DNA from: Paenibacillus sp. W2I17
GTDB taxonomy: Bacteria > Bacillota > Bacilli > Paenibacillales > Paenibacillaceae
Direction of reading: 5' to 3'
Length of the DNA: 64,000 nt
Assembly: GCF_030815985.1 (NCBI RefSeq)
Contig: NZ_JAUSXM010000001.1
Coordinates: 6,324,001-6,388,000 of the forward strand
The translations under genes and the position numbers were made by a program. Under the pieces are notes generated by a model that saw nothing but the letters and a program-made list of their open reading frames with translations, had not been told where the DNA came from and did no database searches. This document shows, piece after piece, positions 46,307-55,786 of the stretch (positions within the stretch are counted from its first letter, which is position 1; each line of letters begins with the position of its first letter).

Positions 46307-47362
46307 ATGAATACTGAAATAATGGCGCTACCTGCGTTGGATGGAGACTGTTTTTTGATAAGATTTGGGGAAAAAAAAGATATAAAAAATATCTTAGTTG
46401 ATGGAGGAAGAGGGCCTATTGGTTTTCAAAAATTAAAAAAAGAAATACATAATATGATTTTAAAAAATGAATTCATTGATCTATTAGTTCTTACACACGT
46501 GGATCGTGATCATATTCAAGGAATATTATCACTATTTAAAGACAAAAGTATACCCAAAAATATATTTAGGAAAATTTGGTTTAATTCAGGAAGGGTTTTA
46601 TATGAATATTTTAGTAACGAAATACAACAAAATAGGGATATCTACCTAACAGACACCGAATCATCAAGAGTTAGTATTGCTCAAGGCATTCAATTTGAAT
46701 CTATTATTGAAACTTTAGGTATTTCAAATAAAGATATAATTAAATCACTTGATTACTTTCAAATTGAGGGTGCAACATTTACTATATTATCTCCAAACAT
46801 AGAAACTTTAACTAAATTACACGAAGATTGGGAAACCGAGTTGGGTGAAGGGACCTCTAAAATCAGTTTTTCTACACATTCCAAAGATAGATTTGATATA
46901 GATCAGTTGATAAATGATAAATTTATTGAGGACAAAAGCTTACCCAATAAAACAAGTATAGCTTTTATATTTGAGTATAGAAACAAAAAAATACTGATGT
47001 TAGGCGACTCTCATCCATCCATTATTGTAAATAGTTTAGAGGCATTAGGGTATTCAAAAAGAAATAAGTTGAAAATTGATTTAATGAAAGTATCTCATCA
47101 TGGAAGTAAGTATAATACTAGTGATGAGCTTCTTCAAATTATTGAATGTAAAAAATTTTTGATTAGCACTAACGGAGTAAAACATGGTGTTCCTGATAAG
47201 GAATGTTTGGCGCGTATCATTAATTCTAATAAAGATAAGACATATTTATATTTCAACTATAAACAACGAAGTGATATTTTCACAAAAAAAGATATGGAAA
47301 ACTATGATTTCGAATGCATTTTGCTAAATTCAAATCAGCACAACTATCATTTGGAGGTCTAA
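46307..47362 (+). CDS. metallo-beta-lactamase-fold hydrolase (ComEC-like), first gene of a defence-like operon
   Basis: 351 residues. I chose ATG 46307 with GGAGG upstream; an in-frame ATG at 46292 would add five residues. The MBL fold is shown by the early PALDGDCFLIRFG, the metal motif LTHVDRDHIQG near residue 62 (HxDxDH form), KILMLGDSH and VSHHGSKYNTS near 263. This form resembles the ComEC/Rec2 C-terminal nuclease-like domain rather than true beta-lactamases. Base composition is far more AT-rich than the flanks. The next gene, a protease, begins 4 bp after the stop. The role is inferred as nuclease or hydrolase effector. Confidence 0.85.
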   Translation: MNTEIMALPALDGDCFLIRFGEKKDIKNILVDGGRGPIGFQKLKKEIHNMILKNEFIDLLVLTHVDRDHIQGILSLFKDKSIPKNIFRKIWFNSGRVLYEYFSNEIQQNRDIYLTDTESSRVSIAQGIQFESIIETLGISNKDIIKSLDYFQIEGATFTILSPNIETLTKLHEDWETELGEGTSKISFSTHSKDRFDIDQLINDKFIEDKSLPNKTSIAFIFEYRNKKILMLGDSHPSIIVNSLEALGYSKRNKLKIDLMKVSHHGSKYNTSDELLQIIECKKFLISTNGVKHGVPDKECLARIINSNKDKTYLYFNYKQRSDIFTKKDMENYDFECILLNSNQHNYHLEV

Positions 47363-47366
47363 TAGA

Positions 47367-48722
47367 TTGTTAAGCGATAATTATTCTCAGATGGCTGTTA
47401 GAATTCAAGTGGGTGGTACTAAACCTTCTCTAGGTAGTGGTTGTTTGTTTCAGCCACATTCAGATGAATATTCATATGTCTTAACAGCAAAGCATTGTCT
47501 AATAGGTAAAGATTTTGATAACCCAAATGTTTTTGAACTATCTGATATTAGTATATTCAGAGATTCAGATTTTGGAGGAGAAAAATTGAATGTGATATCT
47601 TATAAGATACATCAAGATGACTCTTATGATATTGCTTGTATTATTGTGAAAAAAGTTAATGATCTCCCCAATCTATTAATCGGTGAGCCACATAGGAACT
47701 GTGAAATTATCTCTTATGGATACCCGTATATCTTGAATGATCGAAACATTTGTGGGCAATTATTTGAAGCTAAAATTATGCATATTCAAAGAAATGAGCA
47801 AAAGCGGTTTACAGCGAAGGTAGATGTAGGATTTTTAACATATGAGAATGATGCTTTGACAAATATTGAAGGATACTCTGGATCGGCCGTATATATTCAA
47901 GAGAATGAAGGTTTACTTATAGTTGGCGTAATAATAGAACTTAAACATCCATCAGGTGTTTTTTCTGAGTTTATTGTTGAAAATATATCAAGCTTCAACG
48001 AGTTCTTGTTGGCAAATTCGTTGAAGCCATTGGAGCCAAGTTGTTTATCAACATTTGATTATTATTTCCATAATGCATTTTTAGGATATAGTGAATTCGA
48101 AAGGTCTTGGTTGAAACAAAAACTGCAAAGTTCGGTTAGTGCGGAAGTTACTCCAGCAAAAATTAAAGATGTTCTTAGAGAGAAATTATTGGTTCCTTAT
48201 TCGGATTATAGTGAATCGGTATCTATTCATGATGATTTATGGAGGGGATGGGTATTATTATTAGTTGCGCTAAGTCATGATAGTAATTTTAAATTAGAGT
48301 CAAAAGACCTATCATCCCCTATTCTTTTATATAAAACTAATTCTGATGCCAGAAAAGATCCAATTCATCACTTTTTCGTTAAAAGATTTTATAACTTCCA
48401 TGACTTTATTGAACACATTGTTACTAAAGATAATATTTATGATGATATTCGCCAAGACGGAATAATCATTGTAAATAACTCTGGATCATTCAAAGCAGCG
48501 GCTCTAAATAAGTCTCAGATAAAAAATATAATAACCGATATTTCACAAACTAAACCACTAAATGGAGTAATTAATATTGATGACCCAGAGATCGACAAAA
48601 ATATTTCTGTATTTCATTTGAAGAAATTTGAAAATATTTTCGAATCGGTAGACTGGAATAAGGATCTTAGTACAATCGATCAAGAATTAAAAATAGAGTT
48701 AGAAAGGGTATTTGAAAAATGA
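47367..48722 (+). CDS. trypsin-like serine protease with unknown C-terminal domain
   Basis: 451 residues; TTG start 9 bp after TTGGAGG. Residues ~1-215 show a trypsin-like domain: LTAKHCL (His ~41), SYDIACIIV (Asp) and GYSGSAVY (Ser ~171), all three catalytic residues kept. The remaining ~230 residues are not a protease. Their position and the context fit the C-terminal module that couples effectors to ABC-three-component systems, but this is inference. The stop overlaps the next start (ATGA). Likely a protease effector activated by the ATPase complex. Confidence 0.85.
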   Translation: MLSDNYSQMAVRIQVGGTKPSLGSGCLFQPHSDEYSYVLTAKHCLIGKDFDNPNVFELSDISIFRDSDFGGEKLNVISYKIHQDDSYDIACIIVKKVNDLPNLLIGEPHRNCEIISYGYPYILNDRNICGQLFEAKIMHIQRNEQKRFTAKVDVGFLTYENDALTNIEGYSGSAVYIQENEGLLIVGVIIELKHPSGVFSEFIVENISSFNEFLLANSLKPLEPSCLSTFDYYFHNAFLGYSEFERSWLKQKLQSSVSAEVTPAKIKDVLREKLLVPYSDYSESVSIHDDLWRGWVLLLVALSHDSNFKLESKDLSSPILLYKTNSDARKDPIHHFFVKRFYNFHDFIEHIVTKDNIYDDIRQDGIIIVNNSGSFKAAALNKSQIKNIITDISQTKPLNGVINIDDPEIDKNISVFHLKKFENIFESVDWNKDLSTIDQELKIELERVFEK

Positions 48723-49285
48723 TAGAACAGAATAATATTATAATCCCTAAATTAGAACTAGATAGTCAACAAAGTTTAGAGCACCTGCTATGTTGGGAAA
48801 AAAAAGATCCTAACTTCTCATTTTATATATTCAGTATTCAATTTCATAGCAATGTTCAGTTGGAAGAAATGTGGAGAAAAATCAATAACATCATAGCTAC
48901 ATATTTTCAAAGCAATCTAAATAAAAATGTTGAAAAATGGAATATTTATTTATTTTTCTTTGTTGTAGATAAAGTATCAAGAGATGTTAAATATAAGATT
49001 GAACAAGATAAATACTGTTCAAGGAAAATAATAATTGATAGTAATGAAGAATGGTTAGATGAAAATAAGATAATGAATTATATACAAATGCAACTATTTA
49101 CCTTGAAAATTGAGAAAAAAATTGATGGATTGAATGATATTGCCTTGGCAAGTAAATTATTTAACTCAGATAATGCTGAATTAGCTAATCTATTCCTAGA
49201 ATTCATACAACTGAATAACAAAAAATTAAAAAAAGAAAAAATACAAAATTACTTAAATGAAAGGAGAAAAAGAAATGAAATTTAA
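48719..49285 (+). CDS. small middle component of the ABC-three-component-like system
   Basis: 188 residues; ATGA overlap with the protease gene and 11-bp overlap with the ATPase gene, so all three are translationally coupled. No catalytic motif is seen. The central part is hydrophobic/beta (WNIYLFFFVVDKVS) and the C-terminus is Lys/Asn-rich and helical. Size and place between effector and ABC ATPase fit the 'middle component' proteins of ABC-3C conflict systems described by Krishnan and colleagues; sequence alone does not prove it. Confidence 0.6.
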   Translation: MIEQNNIIIPKLELDSQQSLEHLLCWEKKDPNFSFYIFSIQFHSNVQLEEMWRKINNIIATYFQSNLNKNVEKWNIYLFFFVVDKVSRDVKYKIEQDKYCSRKIIIDSNEEWLDENKIMNYIQMQLFTLKIEKKIDGLNDIALASKLFNSDNAELANLFLEFIQLNNKKLKKEKIQNYLNERRKRNEI

Positions 49286-52200
49286 ATCGATTGAGATTGA
49301 AGCATTCCGGGGTTATAACGAAAGTCAGATTTTTGATTTTACAGTAGAAGAAGAAATTATGAATTTGATAGTTATCTATGCCCCTAATGGTTTCGGGAAA
49401 ACTTCTTTTTTTGATGCGGTTGAGTGGGGGTTCTCTGGAAATATAAAGAGGATATATGGCAATAATCGAGTAAAAGAAATTGCTAATCATGATAAAGGTT
49501 ACATATTGAAGAATAAAAATAGTTTGAATAGATATGGAAGAGTAGAGTTTATATTAGAAAATAATGAAAAAATTGTTTTAGGAACACCTGTATTAAATGG
49601 TAAAAGACAACGTGATGATGATAAGCCAGTTATCTTTCAGTCTAGTGAATTCTTCAAAGAACATCGGAATAAATTGTTTATAAATCAGAATGTATTAACA
49701 CATGATAAGATAGATTCTTTTTTAAGATTTTCAACTTCTACTGAAAGATTCAATGCATTAAAAGAATTTTGGGATCACAGTGATGATACTCTGGTGTACA
49801 GTAACTTAATCCAAATGTACAAAGACGTTCAAAAAAAATGGGAGGATATCTCTAATAAGATAAGTGCTCAGAGGACTGAACTCAATGCCATTAAGCCTAA
49901 TGAATTAGTAATTTTGAATGTGCATAAATTGGTAACTGAGGTTTTCAGAAATGATCCGGATAACATGCCAATTATTATGGATGAATCTTCAGATTATGAC
50001 CAGGCTATGCAAAGTCTTAACAAAAAGTTGTCTGTGTTTGAGACAATAGCGACTCAGAGTAAGAATGAAATTGAAAGGGCAACTAACTTAAGTGTAAGAC
50101 TTAAGAAGGACTATATTAACTCCAAGAGTTCAATTATAGAAAATTTTAGTCAGAAAAATGAGTTGAATAAAATTTTAAATACTTTCAACAATTTGAACGT
50201 AGAACAACAGAATTTCAAGCAGTATGAAGCAAAGATAGCAGAATTAAATTTAAAAATTAGAGGTGTCACATACTTAATAAATCAATACGGTTTTTATGAA
50301 ATGATGAACAGTAAAATAGCTGGATTAAGTGCGAGTAAATCTGAGTTAGATAGAAGAATATATAATATTAATGAAGAGATGTTTCTTATTGAAAAAGAGC
50401 ATATAAATGAAAATCAAGAATATGAATTTCTTATAGAGAAACGAAAAAAGATAAAAAACGACCTATCTTTATTAGAAGATTGCTATAGCAAAATTTCGTC
50501 TTTAGAAAAGAAAATATTCTATGAAAATAGAATAAGGAGAATTGAACACTGTTTAATCGAGCAAAGGAAGAAAGAACAACAATTAGAATTTATTATCAAT
50601 AAGTATAAAGAATATAGAGCTGCAGATAATAATTCTTTATGGGGAAAAGTATCAATGGAACATCCGTCAGATGATATTGAAGTTCTATATGATCAATGTG
50701 TAAAACTGTTCAATAGAAATGTTGAGCTTAGTAATTTAATTGACGAAAAAAACAGTTTATATTCTAAATACAATGGTTTAAATGGTGATTTGTTAGAATT
50801 AATTGAGTTAGGGACTAAACTCGTTACAGAAACAAAAAATTCTTCTTGTCCCTTGTGTAAACATCAATATAACGATTTCAATGAACTCTTAAAAAAAATA
50901 AACAATGACACGAAGTATCTCTCAGAAATAGATATCCTTACTAATCATATAAATATGTTAGAAGAAGAGAAAAATAATAATACTAACAAGCTAATAATAC
51001 TTAGAGAAGCTTATAACGAAAGTATTAGTACTACTATAGAAAGTCTCCAAAGTAAATACGTGAGGTATATTGATAAAGAGAAGTATTTAATTGGAAAGTT
51101 AAAAAATTCAAAAGAGCTATTCAATAAACATCAAGATAATATAACTTTAATCTATGATTTTCTTATAGGCTATAATAAATCAAACTATTTCGAGGAGACT
51201 CGTCAAAAGCTTGATTTAGTTTCACTTGAAATAAATTTAAATCTTGAGCGAATGAAAGAGACAATAGGTGGAATTGAAAATTCTATAGAAATTACGAAAA
51301 ATATAATAATAAGTAAGAAACATGAATTAACTAAATTAAAAAGTAACTTTGAATTTATTAACAATCAAATCTCTGATCTTTTAAATAATAAAGAGTTTAA
51401 TGAATACAGAAGAATTTTATTACATGAGTATGAATTGTTAGAAAATGAGAATTTCATTGAGACACTAACACAAATGAAAGATTCTTTTAATGCATTACTA
51501 GTTACCGAAACTTTAGGTTTAAATGAAACAATTAAAAATTACAATAATTTTTTAAAGGAGTTAGAAGGTAAGAATTATGAAAACATTGTTAACAGTGTTA
51601 ATCAAATTGATGTATTAAACCATGAATTAAATAATATCAAAAACCAATTTTTCACTGAATACAAACTGCTCCTTGATGTAGATGATGTCTCTCTGAATCA
51701 CTTAGAGCAATTTATATCACAAAAAAATAAAACTAAATCCCAAAATGATAAATTAATACAGGTGTGTAAAGAAGCTATTAACAATCTCGATGTTCTAGAA
51801 AAAAATGAGTTATGGATAAGGAAAAAAAATATCTTAAATGATTTATTGGCTGAACAAGAATATGTTGATCAGTTGTTAAGAGATACAAATTCATTAGTTT
51901 TAACTGGCAAAGAGCATATTGAAAAACAAATAGAAACAAAATTTAATTTAGCAACAATCAACAAAATATATCAAATGATAGAGCCTCACCCCGACTTCAC
52001 CAATATTGAATTTAGAATAATACAACAAGAGGATAGTCAATTAGGCTTAATGGTTTCAGCCTTGAATAAAGAAAAAACAAAAGAAGAGTCTCCAATACTA
52101 TTCTTTAGTTCTGCCCAAGTAAATATACTTTCTTTAAGTATATTTTTAGCTAAAGCTCTTGAAAGTAATAATGGTTATAACACTATTTTTATGGACGACC

Positions 52201-52409
52201 CGATCCAACATTTAGATAGTATAAATTTACTTTCATTTATAGACCTGTTAAGAATAATCACAACAGAATTGGACAAGCAGGTTATAATTGCTACCCATGA
52301 TGATAGATTTTTTAATTTAGTGAAAAGGAAATTAGATCCAAATTTTTTTAAGTCTAAATTTGTACAACTAGAGTCTTTTGGGAGAATTAAATCTGAAGAT
52401 CATTATTGA
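49275..52409 (+). CDS. SMC/Rad50-like ABC ATPase with zinc hook
   Basis: 1044 residues from the ATG at 49275 (AAGGAG 8 bp upstream). Walker A is APNGFGKTS near residue 38. Long coiled-coil arms follow, broken at mid-length by a Rad50-type hook SCPLCKHQY near residue 528. The C-terminal ATPase half has a degenerate signature region (FFSSAQVNILSLSIFLA), Walker B NTIFMDDPIQHLDS near 972 and the H-loop IIATHDDRF. Such ATPases sense or bind DNA ends or phage structures in defence systems. It is very AT-rich. It is the likely sensor/motor that controls the MBL and protease effectors encoded upstream. Confidence 0.88.
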   Translation: MKFKSIEIEAFRGYNESQIFDFTVEEEIMNLIVIYAPNGFGKTSFFDAVEWGFSGNIKRIYGNNRVKEIANHDKGYILKNKNSLNRYGRVEFILENNEKIVLGTPVLNGKRQRDDDKPVIFQSSEFFKEHRNKLFINQNVLTHDKIDSFLRFSTSTERFNALKEFWDHSDDTLVYSNLIQMYKDVQKKWEDISNKISAQRTELNAIKPNELVILNVHKLVTEVFRNDPDNMPIIMDESSDYDQAMQSLNKKLSVFETIATQSKNEIERATNLSVRLKKDYINSKSSIIENFSQKNELNKILNTFNNLNVEQQNFKQYEAKIAELNLKIRGVTYLINQYGFYEMMNSKIAGLSASKSELDRRIYNINEEMFLIEKEHINENQEYEFLIEKRKKIKNDLSLLEDCYSKISSLEKKIFYENRIRRIEHCLIEQRKKEQQLEFIINKYKEYRAADNNSLWGKVSMEHPSDDIEVLYDQCVKLFNRNVELSNLIDEKNSLYSKYNGLNGDLLELIELGTKLVTETKNSSCPLCKHQYNDFNELLKKINNDTKYLSEIDILTNHINMLEEEKNNNTNKLIILREAYNESISTTIESLQSKYVRYIDKEKYLIGKLKNSKELFNKHQDNITLIYDFLIGYNKSNYFEETRQKLDLVSLEINLNLERMKETIGGIENSIEITKNIIISKKHELTKLKSNFEFINNQISDLLNNKEFNEYRRILLHEYELLENENFIETLTQMKDSFNALLVTETLGLNETIKNYNNFLKELEGKNYENIVNSVNQIDVLNHELNNIKNQFFTEYKLLLDVDDVSLNHLEQFISQKNKTKSQNDKLIQVCKEAINNLDVLEKNELWIRKKNILNDLLAEQEYVDQLLRDTNSLVLTGKEHIEKQIETKFNLATINKIYQMIEPHPDFTNIEFRIIQQEDSQLGLMVSALNKEKTKEESPILFFSSAQVNILSLSIFLAKALESNNGYNTIFMDDPIQHLDSINLLSFIDLLRIITTELDKQVIIATHDDRFFNLVKRKLDPNFFKSKFVQLESFGRIKSEDHY

Positions 52410-52513
52410 TTTTGAAGAAGAATTAATATAGCGCTCTAACTGTTAATGCGCTTTTGTACAAAATTATTTATTTTCAATTGTACGTCTTCGCGTACCACTT
52501 TCGCCTTTAGTCT

Positions 52514-52549
52514 ATGTTAATCTCTTTTTAACAAAGGAGAGATTAACAT
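52514..52549 (+). promoter_or_regulatory. hairpin masking the ribosome site and start codon of the next gene
   Basis: ATGTTAATCTCT (52514-52525) is perfectly complementary to AGAGATTAACAT (52538-52549), with a 12-base loop. The second arm contains part of the AAGGAG site and the first two bases of the ATG at 52548. The folded mRNA should block translation, so a thermosensor, protein or antisense release is possible. Confidence 0.65.
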
Positions 52550-52817
52550 GACAAGTACCAACAGCGAAGACCTGTCTTCGCAGTACGCACAACTCGTAAA
52601 GCAAGAAGACGATTACGTAGACCAACTAGTCACATGCAACAAACTCATCCTAGACGCCATGGACATTATTGCGAAGCAGGCAGGTGTGCTAGAGATGGAT
52701 ACCGTGAAACAAGCAGCATATCACCTTCATTCCATGGAACAGGATCTGAACCGAAAGTTATTTAAAGTCCGACTGGAGAAGAGCATCTTGGCAAATCAAA
52801 TGAGTCAGTCTACATAA
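52548..52817 (+). CDS. small helical protein, unknown function
   Basis: 89 residues; AAGGAG 8 bp before ATG. The sequence is mostly helix-forming and hydrophilic (SSQYAQLVKQEDDYVDQLV ... SMEQDLNRKLFKVRLEKSIL), possibly a short coiled coil. No signal peptide, membrane segment or recognised family. Composition is normal, unlike the AT-rich operon that ends 138 bp upstream. The start region is locked in a perfect hairpin, so translation is probably controlled. Confidence 0.7.
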   Translation: MTSTNSEDLSSQYAQLVKQEDDYVDQLVTCNKLILDAMDIIAKQAGVLEMDTVKQAAYHLHSMEQDLNRKLFKVRLEKSILANQMSQST

Positions 52818-52830
52818 AACCACCTTAACT

Positions 52831-52876
52831 AAAGGACAGTGCAGGATCATATAAGCTGATCTTGAACTGTCTTTTT
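52831..52876 (+). terminator. rho-independent terminator after the small helical protein gene
   Basis: GGACAGT and GGATCA pair with TGATCTT and ACTGTC to form a long, slightly interrupted stem followed by TTTTT. Confidence 0.75.
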
Positions 52877-52968
52877 GCCTTTCCGTCCAAACGTTTCTCA
52901 CTCTCAATTTAGCATTGACTTTCCTCCCAAATCCCCCTACACTTCAATTATTAAAATACTTTTAAAAA

Positions 52969-52995
52969 CATTCATTGAATGGTTCGAAATGAATG
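52969..52995. promoter_or_regulatory. inverted repeat upstream of the ROK-like regulator gene
   Basis: CATTCATT and AATGAATG form a perfect 8-bp inverted repeat with an 11-base spacer, 21 bp before the start codon. AATGAA/TTCATT half-sites recur before the adjacent MFS gene, so this may be the regulator's own operator. Confidence 0.45.
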
Positions 52996-53016
52996 AAAGG
53001 AGGCATATAACTAAGC

Positions 53017-54054
53017 ATGTTACCCACATCACACAACACCCAACAGGTCAAACGTATTAACGTTGAACTGGTGAAGAATACGCTTCGATCGATGGGCGTA
53101 GGCACGAAGGCTTCCATTGCAAACTTGACGAAACTCAGCGTAGCCACATGCGGCACGATCCTGAACGAATTACTCCAAACGGGTGAGATTATCGATCTGG
53201 GTCCAGACGAATCAAGCGGGGGAAGGCCAGCGAGTCGGTATCAGTTTAATGCGGACTACGCAAGCGTACTATGCCTGATTATTCGAACGGAGGGCGGCAT
53301 TCACTCAATCACACATACATATGCCAATCTGAACGGAGAGATGGCGGACGAACAGACGCTCATTTTGGATGAGATTAATGTAACTGTGGTAGAGGATCTG
53401 ATTGCAAACCTGATTGAACAACACCACAATGTGCAGGCGATTGGTATCGGTATACCTGGTGTAGCACACAACGGTGTTATTGGCATTTGCGATGTACCGG
53501 AGCTGATGTATCAGCCACTTGGGCCAAGGCTTAAAGAGCAATATGAAGACGTGGAAGTGGTCATTGGCAACGACATGAACCTGACGGTCTACGGGCTGTA
53601 TAACCAGCAGCAATTTGAGGAAGAGAAGAACTTTGCGGTGGTCACGTTTCCAGAGAACCATTTTCCGGGTGCAGGCTTTATCATAGATGGTCGTCCGCTG
53701 ACCGGGAATACGCAATTTGGGGGCGAGGTGTCGTTTTTACCTTTTGGCGTGTCACGAGAAGAGCAGTTGCGAATGTTGAAAACGGCGGAAGGGTTGCAGG
53801 AACTGGTTGTACAGACGCTTGTATCCATCATCGCAATCATTAACCCGGCTACGATTGTGGTTACAGGCGATACGATGGACCCGGCTATGAGGGATGGACT
53901 GACGAAAGGTTGTCTGGATCGAATGATTCCATTGGAGCATATGCCGGAGTTAATCATCCAGAGAGATACTCGGCGCGAATATGTTACGGGGTTGGTCGCG
54001 GTTACGCTGGAGAGCCTGACCTACCGCATTCAGGTAATTGAGAAGCAGTGGTAA
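53017..54054 (+). CDS. ROK-family transcriptional regulator lacking the zinc-binding motif
   Basis: 345 residues; AGGAGG about 13 bp before ATG. N-terminal winged helix (RSMGVGTKASIANLTKLSVATCGTILNELLQTGEI), then a ROK/actin-like ATPase fold (AIGIGIPGVAHNGVI, VIGNDMNLTVYGLY, PATIVVTGD). The usual ROK CxCGxxGC zinc motif is absent after GGEVSFLPFG. It therefore looks like a regulator that senses a sugar without being a kinase. The MFS gene downstream is the likely target. Confidence 0.87.
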   Translation: MLPTSHNTQQVKRINVELVKNTLRSMGVGTKASIANLTKLSVATCGTILNELLQTGEIIDLGPDESSGGRPASRYQFNADYASVLCLIIRTEGGIHSITHTYANLNGEMADEQTLILDEINVTVVEDLIANLIEQHHNVQAIGIGIPGVAHNGVIGICDVPELMYQPLGPRLKEQYEDVEVVIGNDMNLTVYGLYNQQQFEEEKNFAVVTFPENHFPGAGFIIDGRPLTGNTQFGGEVSFLPFGVSREEQLRMLKTAEGLQELVVQTLVSIIAIINPATIVVTGDTMDPAMRDGLTKGCLDRMIPLEHMPELIIQRDTRREYVTGLVAVTLESLTYRIQVIEKQW

Positions 54055-54124
54055 AGGAACTGAACGTTGATCGAAGGATGATCTCTCATCAGATCGAATA
54101 AATTGTAGTAACCCTTTTATATAA

Positions 54125-54140
54125 AATGAACTATTTCATT
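54125..54140. promoter_or_regulatory. palindrome in the promoter region of the MFS gene
   Basis: AATGAA-CTAT-TTCATT lies just after a TATATAAAA stretch, ~190 bp before the MFS start. It shares half-sites with the repeat before the ROK gene (52969-52995). The rest of the ~277-bp gap holds a small TTCCCTT/AAGGGAA hairpin at 54206-54224. Confidence 0.4.
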
Positions 54141-54331
54141 AAACAGGTAACGGAGAGGACAGAAAAAACCTGAAAAAACAAAGTGTTCGCCTTTATCACC
54201 GGATTTTCCCTTTGGAGAAGGGAATTCAAAAAATCTGGGGATAACAGCGATTGGAAGGTTATTCTGTCATTGGAGTGTCCAAGTTAATGACCGTTGTCTC
54301 AACTTATATAGACACAATGGAGGAACTTATT

Positions 54332-55588
54332 TTGAATGAGCAAGCAGGTACGCAAGGCAACAAACGAAAGTTCAACAAGCTGTACGCCATGCAACTGGCA
54401 ACAATCTTTCTGGGATTTATCGTATTTGGCATATCGGAAAATATTAAAGGGCCGGCCATTCCGCGCATTCAATTCGACTTTAATCTGGATGAGAAACAAC
54501 TCGGGACATTATTGTCCCTGAACGCACTCGGTTACCTGATCGCCTGCTCCTTCACGGCTATTCTGGTTCGCAAATGGGGCATCAAGGCGGTTAGCATCAT
54601 ATCGTTTGCATCGATGATCCTATCGGGTGTGTTCATTTATGTGTCTCATACCTATCCACTCTTTGCTTCATCGTACTTCTTCATGTACATCGGTAACGGC
54701 ATGCTGGAGATTGCTTTGGCGATTCTGGGTGCGCGGATTTTTGTGAAAAACACAGGTACGATGATGAACCTGTCTCATTTCTTCTATGGACTGAGTTCAA
54801 CGGTGGCGCCTTTGCTGGCGACGGGTGTGATGTCCTTGACGGTGTTCGGACACGAATTGGACTGGCGCGGTATGTATCTGGTGATGTTGTCACTCTGCCT
54901 GCTGCCGATTATTGCGGCGCTGCGCAGCAAATTCCCGGGGGACGATCTTCCACATGAAGATCGGACTTCACTGAAGACGCTAACACGTGATCCTGCCCTT
55001 TGGCTGATGGTGCTCATTCTTTCTTTTGGCGTGGTATCGGAGCTGGCGGTTGGGGGTTGGCTGGTTAATTTCCTGGAAAAAGCCTACACGTGGGACACGG
55101 TCAAAGCCTCTGGGTTATTATCTGCGTTCTTCCTCACGTTCTCGCTGGGACGCCTGCTGCTCGGACCATTGACGGACCGGATCGGATTTGTATTGTCACT
55201 GATTCTGTTCTCGGCTTTCTCGGGAGTATGTACGTTCGTGGCGCTTGGAGGGGGAGAACGTCTTGCGATTTTCTTTGCAATATCTGGCGCAGGAATAGCG
55301 ATGATCTATCCAACAGTTATGGCATTTATCGCACGCAGATATCCGAACGGCAGTGACACCGCGATTACGTTCACGGTTACCTTGATGGGGGTTGGTAGTG
55401 TCATCGGTAACTATGTGATTGGCTGGGTGATTGAGGGCGTGAAGAATTTGTACGGTTCAACGACTCAGTTGGGACTGCTGCGCGGACTTCAAGCGGGATA
55501 TGGATTCATCGGTTTATGTGCTGTGATCTGTGCGGCATCGGGAGTAGTGCTGTATGTGTATTTGAAAAGACGAAAGGAATTGATTTAG
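54332..55588 (+). CDS. MFS transporter (FucP/sugar-type)
   Basis: 418 residues from the TTG at 54332, which has TGGAGGAA 7 bp upstream; the frame is open to 54251 but without a site. About 12 membrane segments, with IFLGFIVFGISENIKGPAIPRI at the start, LVRKWGIKAVSI after helix 2 and LGRLLLGPLTDRIG in mid-protein. This pattern is typical of FucP/YfkF-like MFS proteins. The ROK regulator upstream suggests a sugar or sugar-derived substrate. Confidence 0.87.
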   Translation: MNEQAGTQGNKRKFNKLYAMQLATIFLGFIVFGISENIKGPAIPRIQFDFNLDEKQLGTLLSLNALGYLIACSFTAILVRKWGIKAVSIISFASMILSGVFIYVSHTYPLFASSYFFMYIGNGMLEIALAILGARIFVKNTGTMMNLSHFFYGLSSTVAPLLATGVMSLTVFGHELDWRGMYLVMLSLCLLPIIAALRSKFPGDDLPHEDRTSLKTLTRDPALWLMVLILSFGVVSELAVGGWLVNFLEKAYTWDTVKASGLLSAFFLTFSLGRLLLGPLTDRIGFVLSLILFSAFSGVCTFVALGGGERLAIFFAISGAGIAMIYPTVMAFIARRYPNGSDTAITFTVTLMGVGSVIGNYVIGWVIEGVKNLYGSTTQLGLLRGLQAGYGFIGLCAVICAASGVVLYVYLKRRKELI

Positions 55589-55605
55589 AAATCAATTGAA
55601 CTGAT

Positions 55606-55640
55606 AAAGCCCCACTGATCGCCATGATCGGTGGGGCTTT
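55606..55640 (+). terminator. terminator after the MFS gene
   Basis: A 15-bp stem (AAAGCCCCACTGATC with its complement, one G-U) has a 5-base loop. Short T and A runs on either side suggest it may act in both directions, also for the convergent DedA gene. Confidence 0.85.
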
Positions 55641-55786
55641 GCATATGAATAACCAAGTTAGATTAGTACGGTGTATCACCTATCGCAGTATCTTCAACAA
55701 ATCATAACCACGGGCCATGTAGAGTAAGGTTTTTTTCAACATAAACCAGCTACTCTACTATACAGCCCGCATTTCCTCAGGCAAGC

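Noticed and set aside
46292-52409. Restriction-modification, Wadjet or plain Rad50-SbcD repair locus
   Set aside because: No methyltransferase, JetA/B/D-like or MRE11-type nuclease gene is present; the hook ATPase is joined to MBL and protease genes instead.
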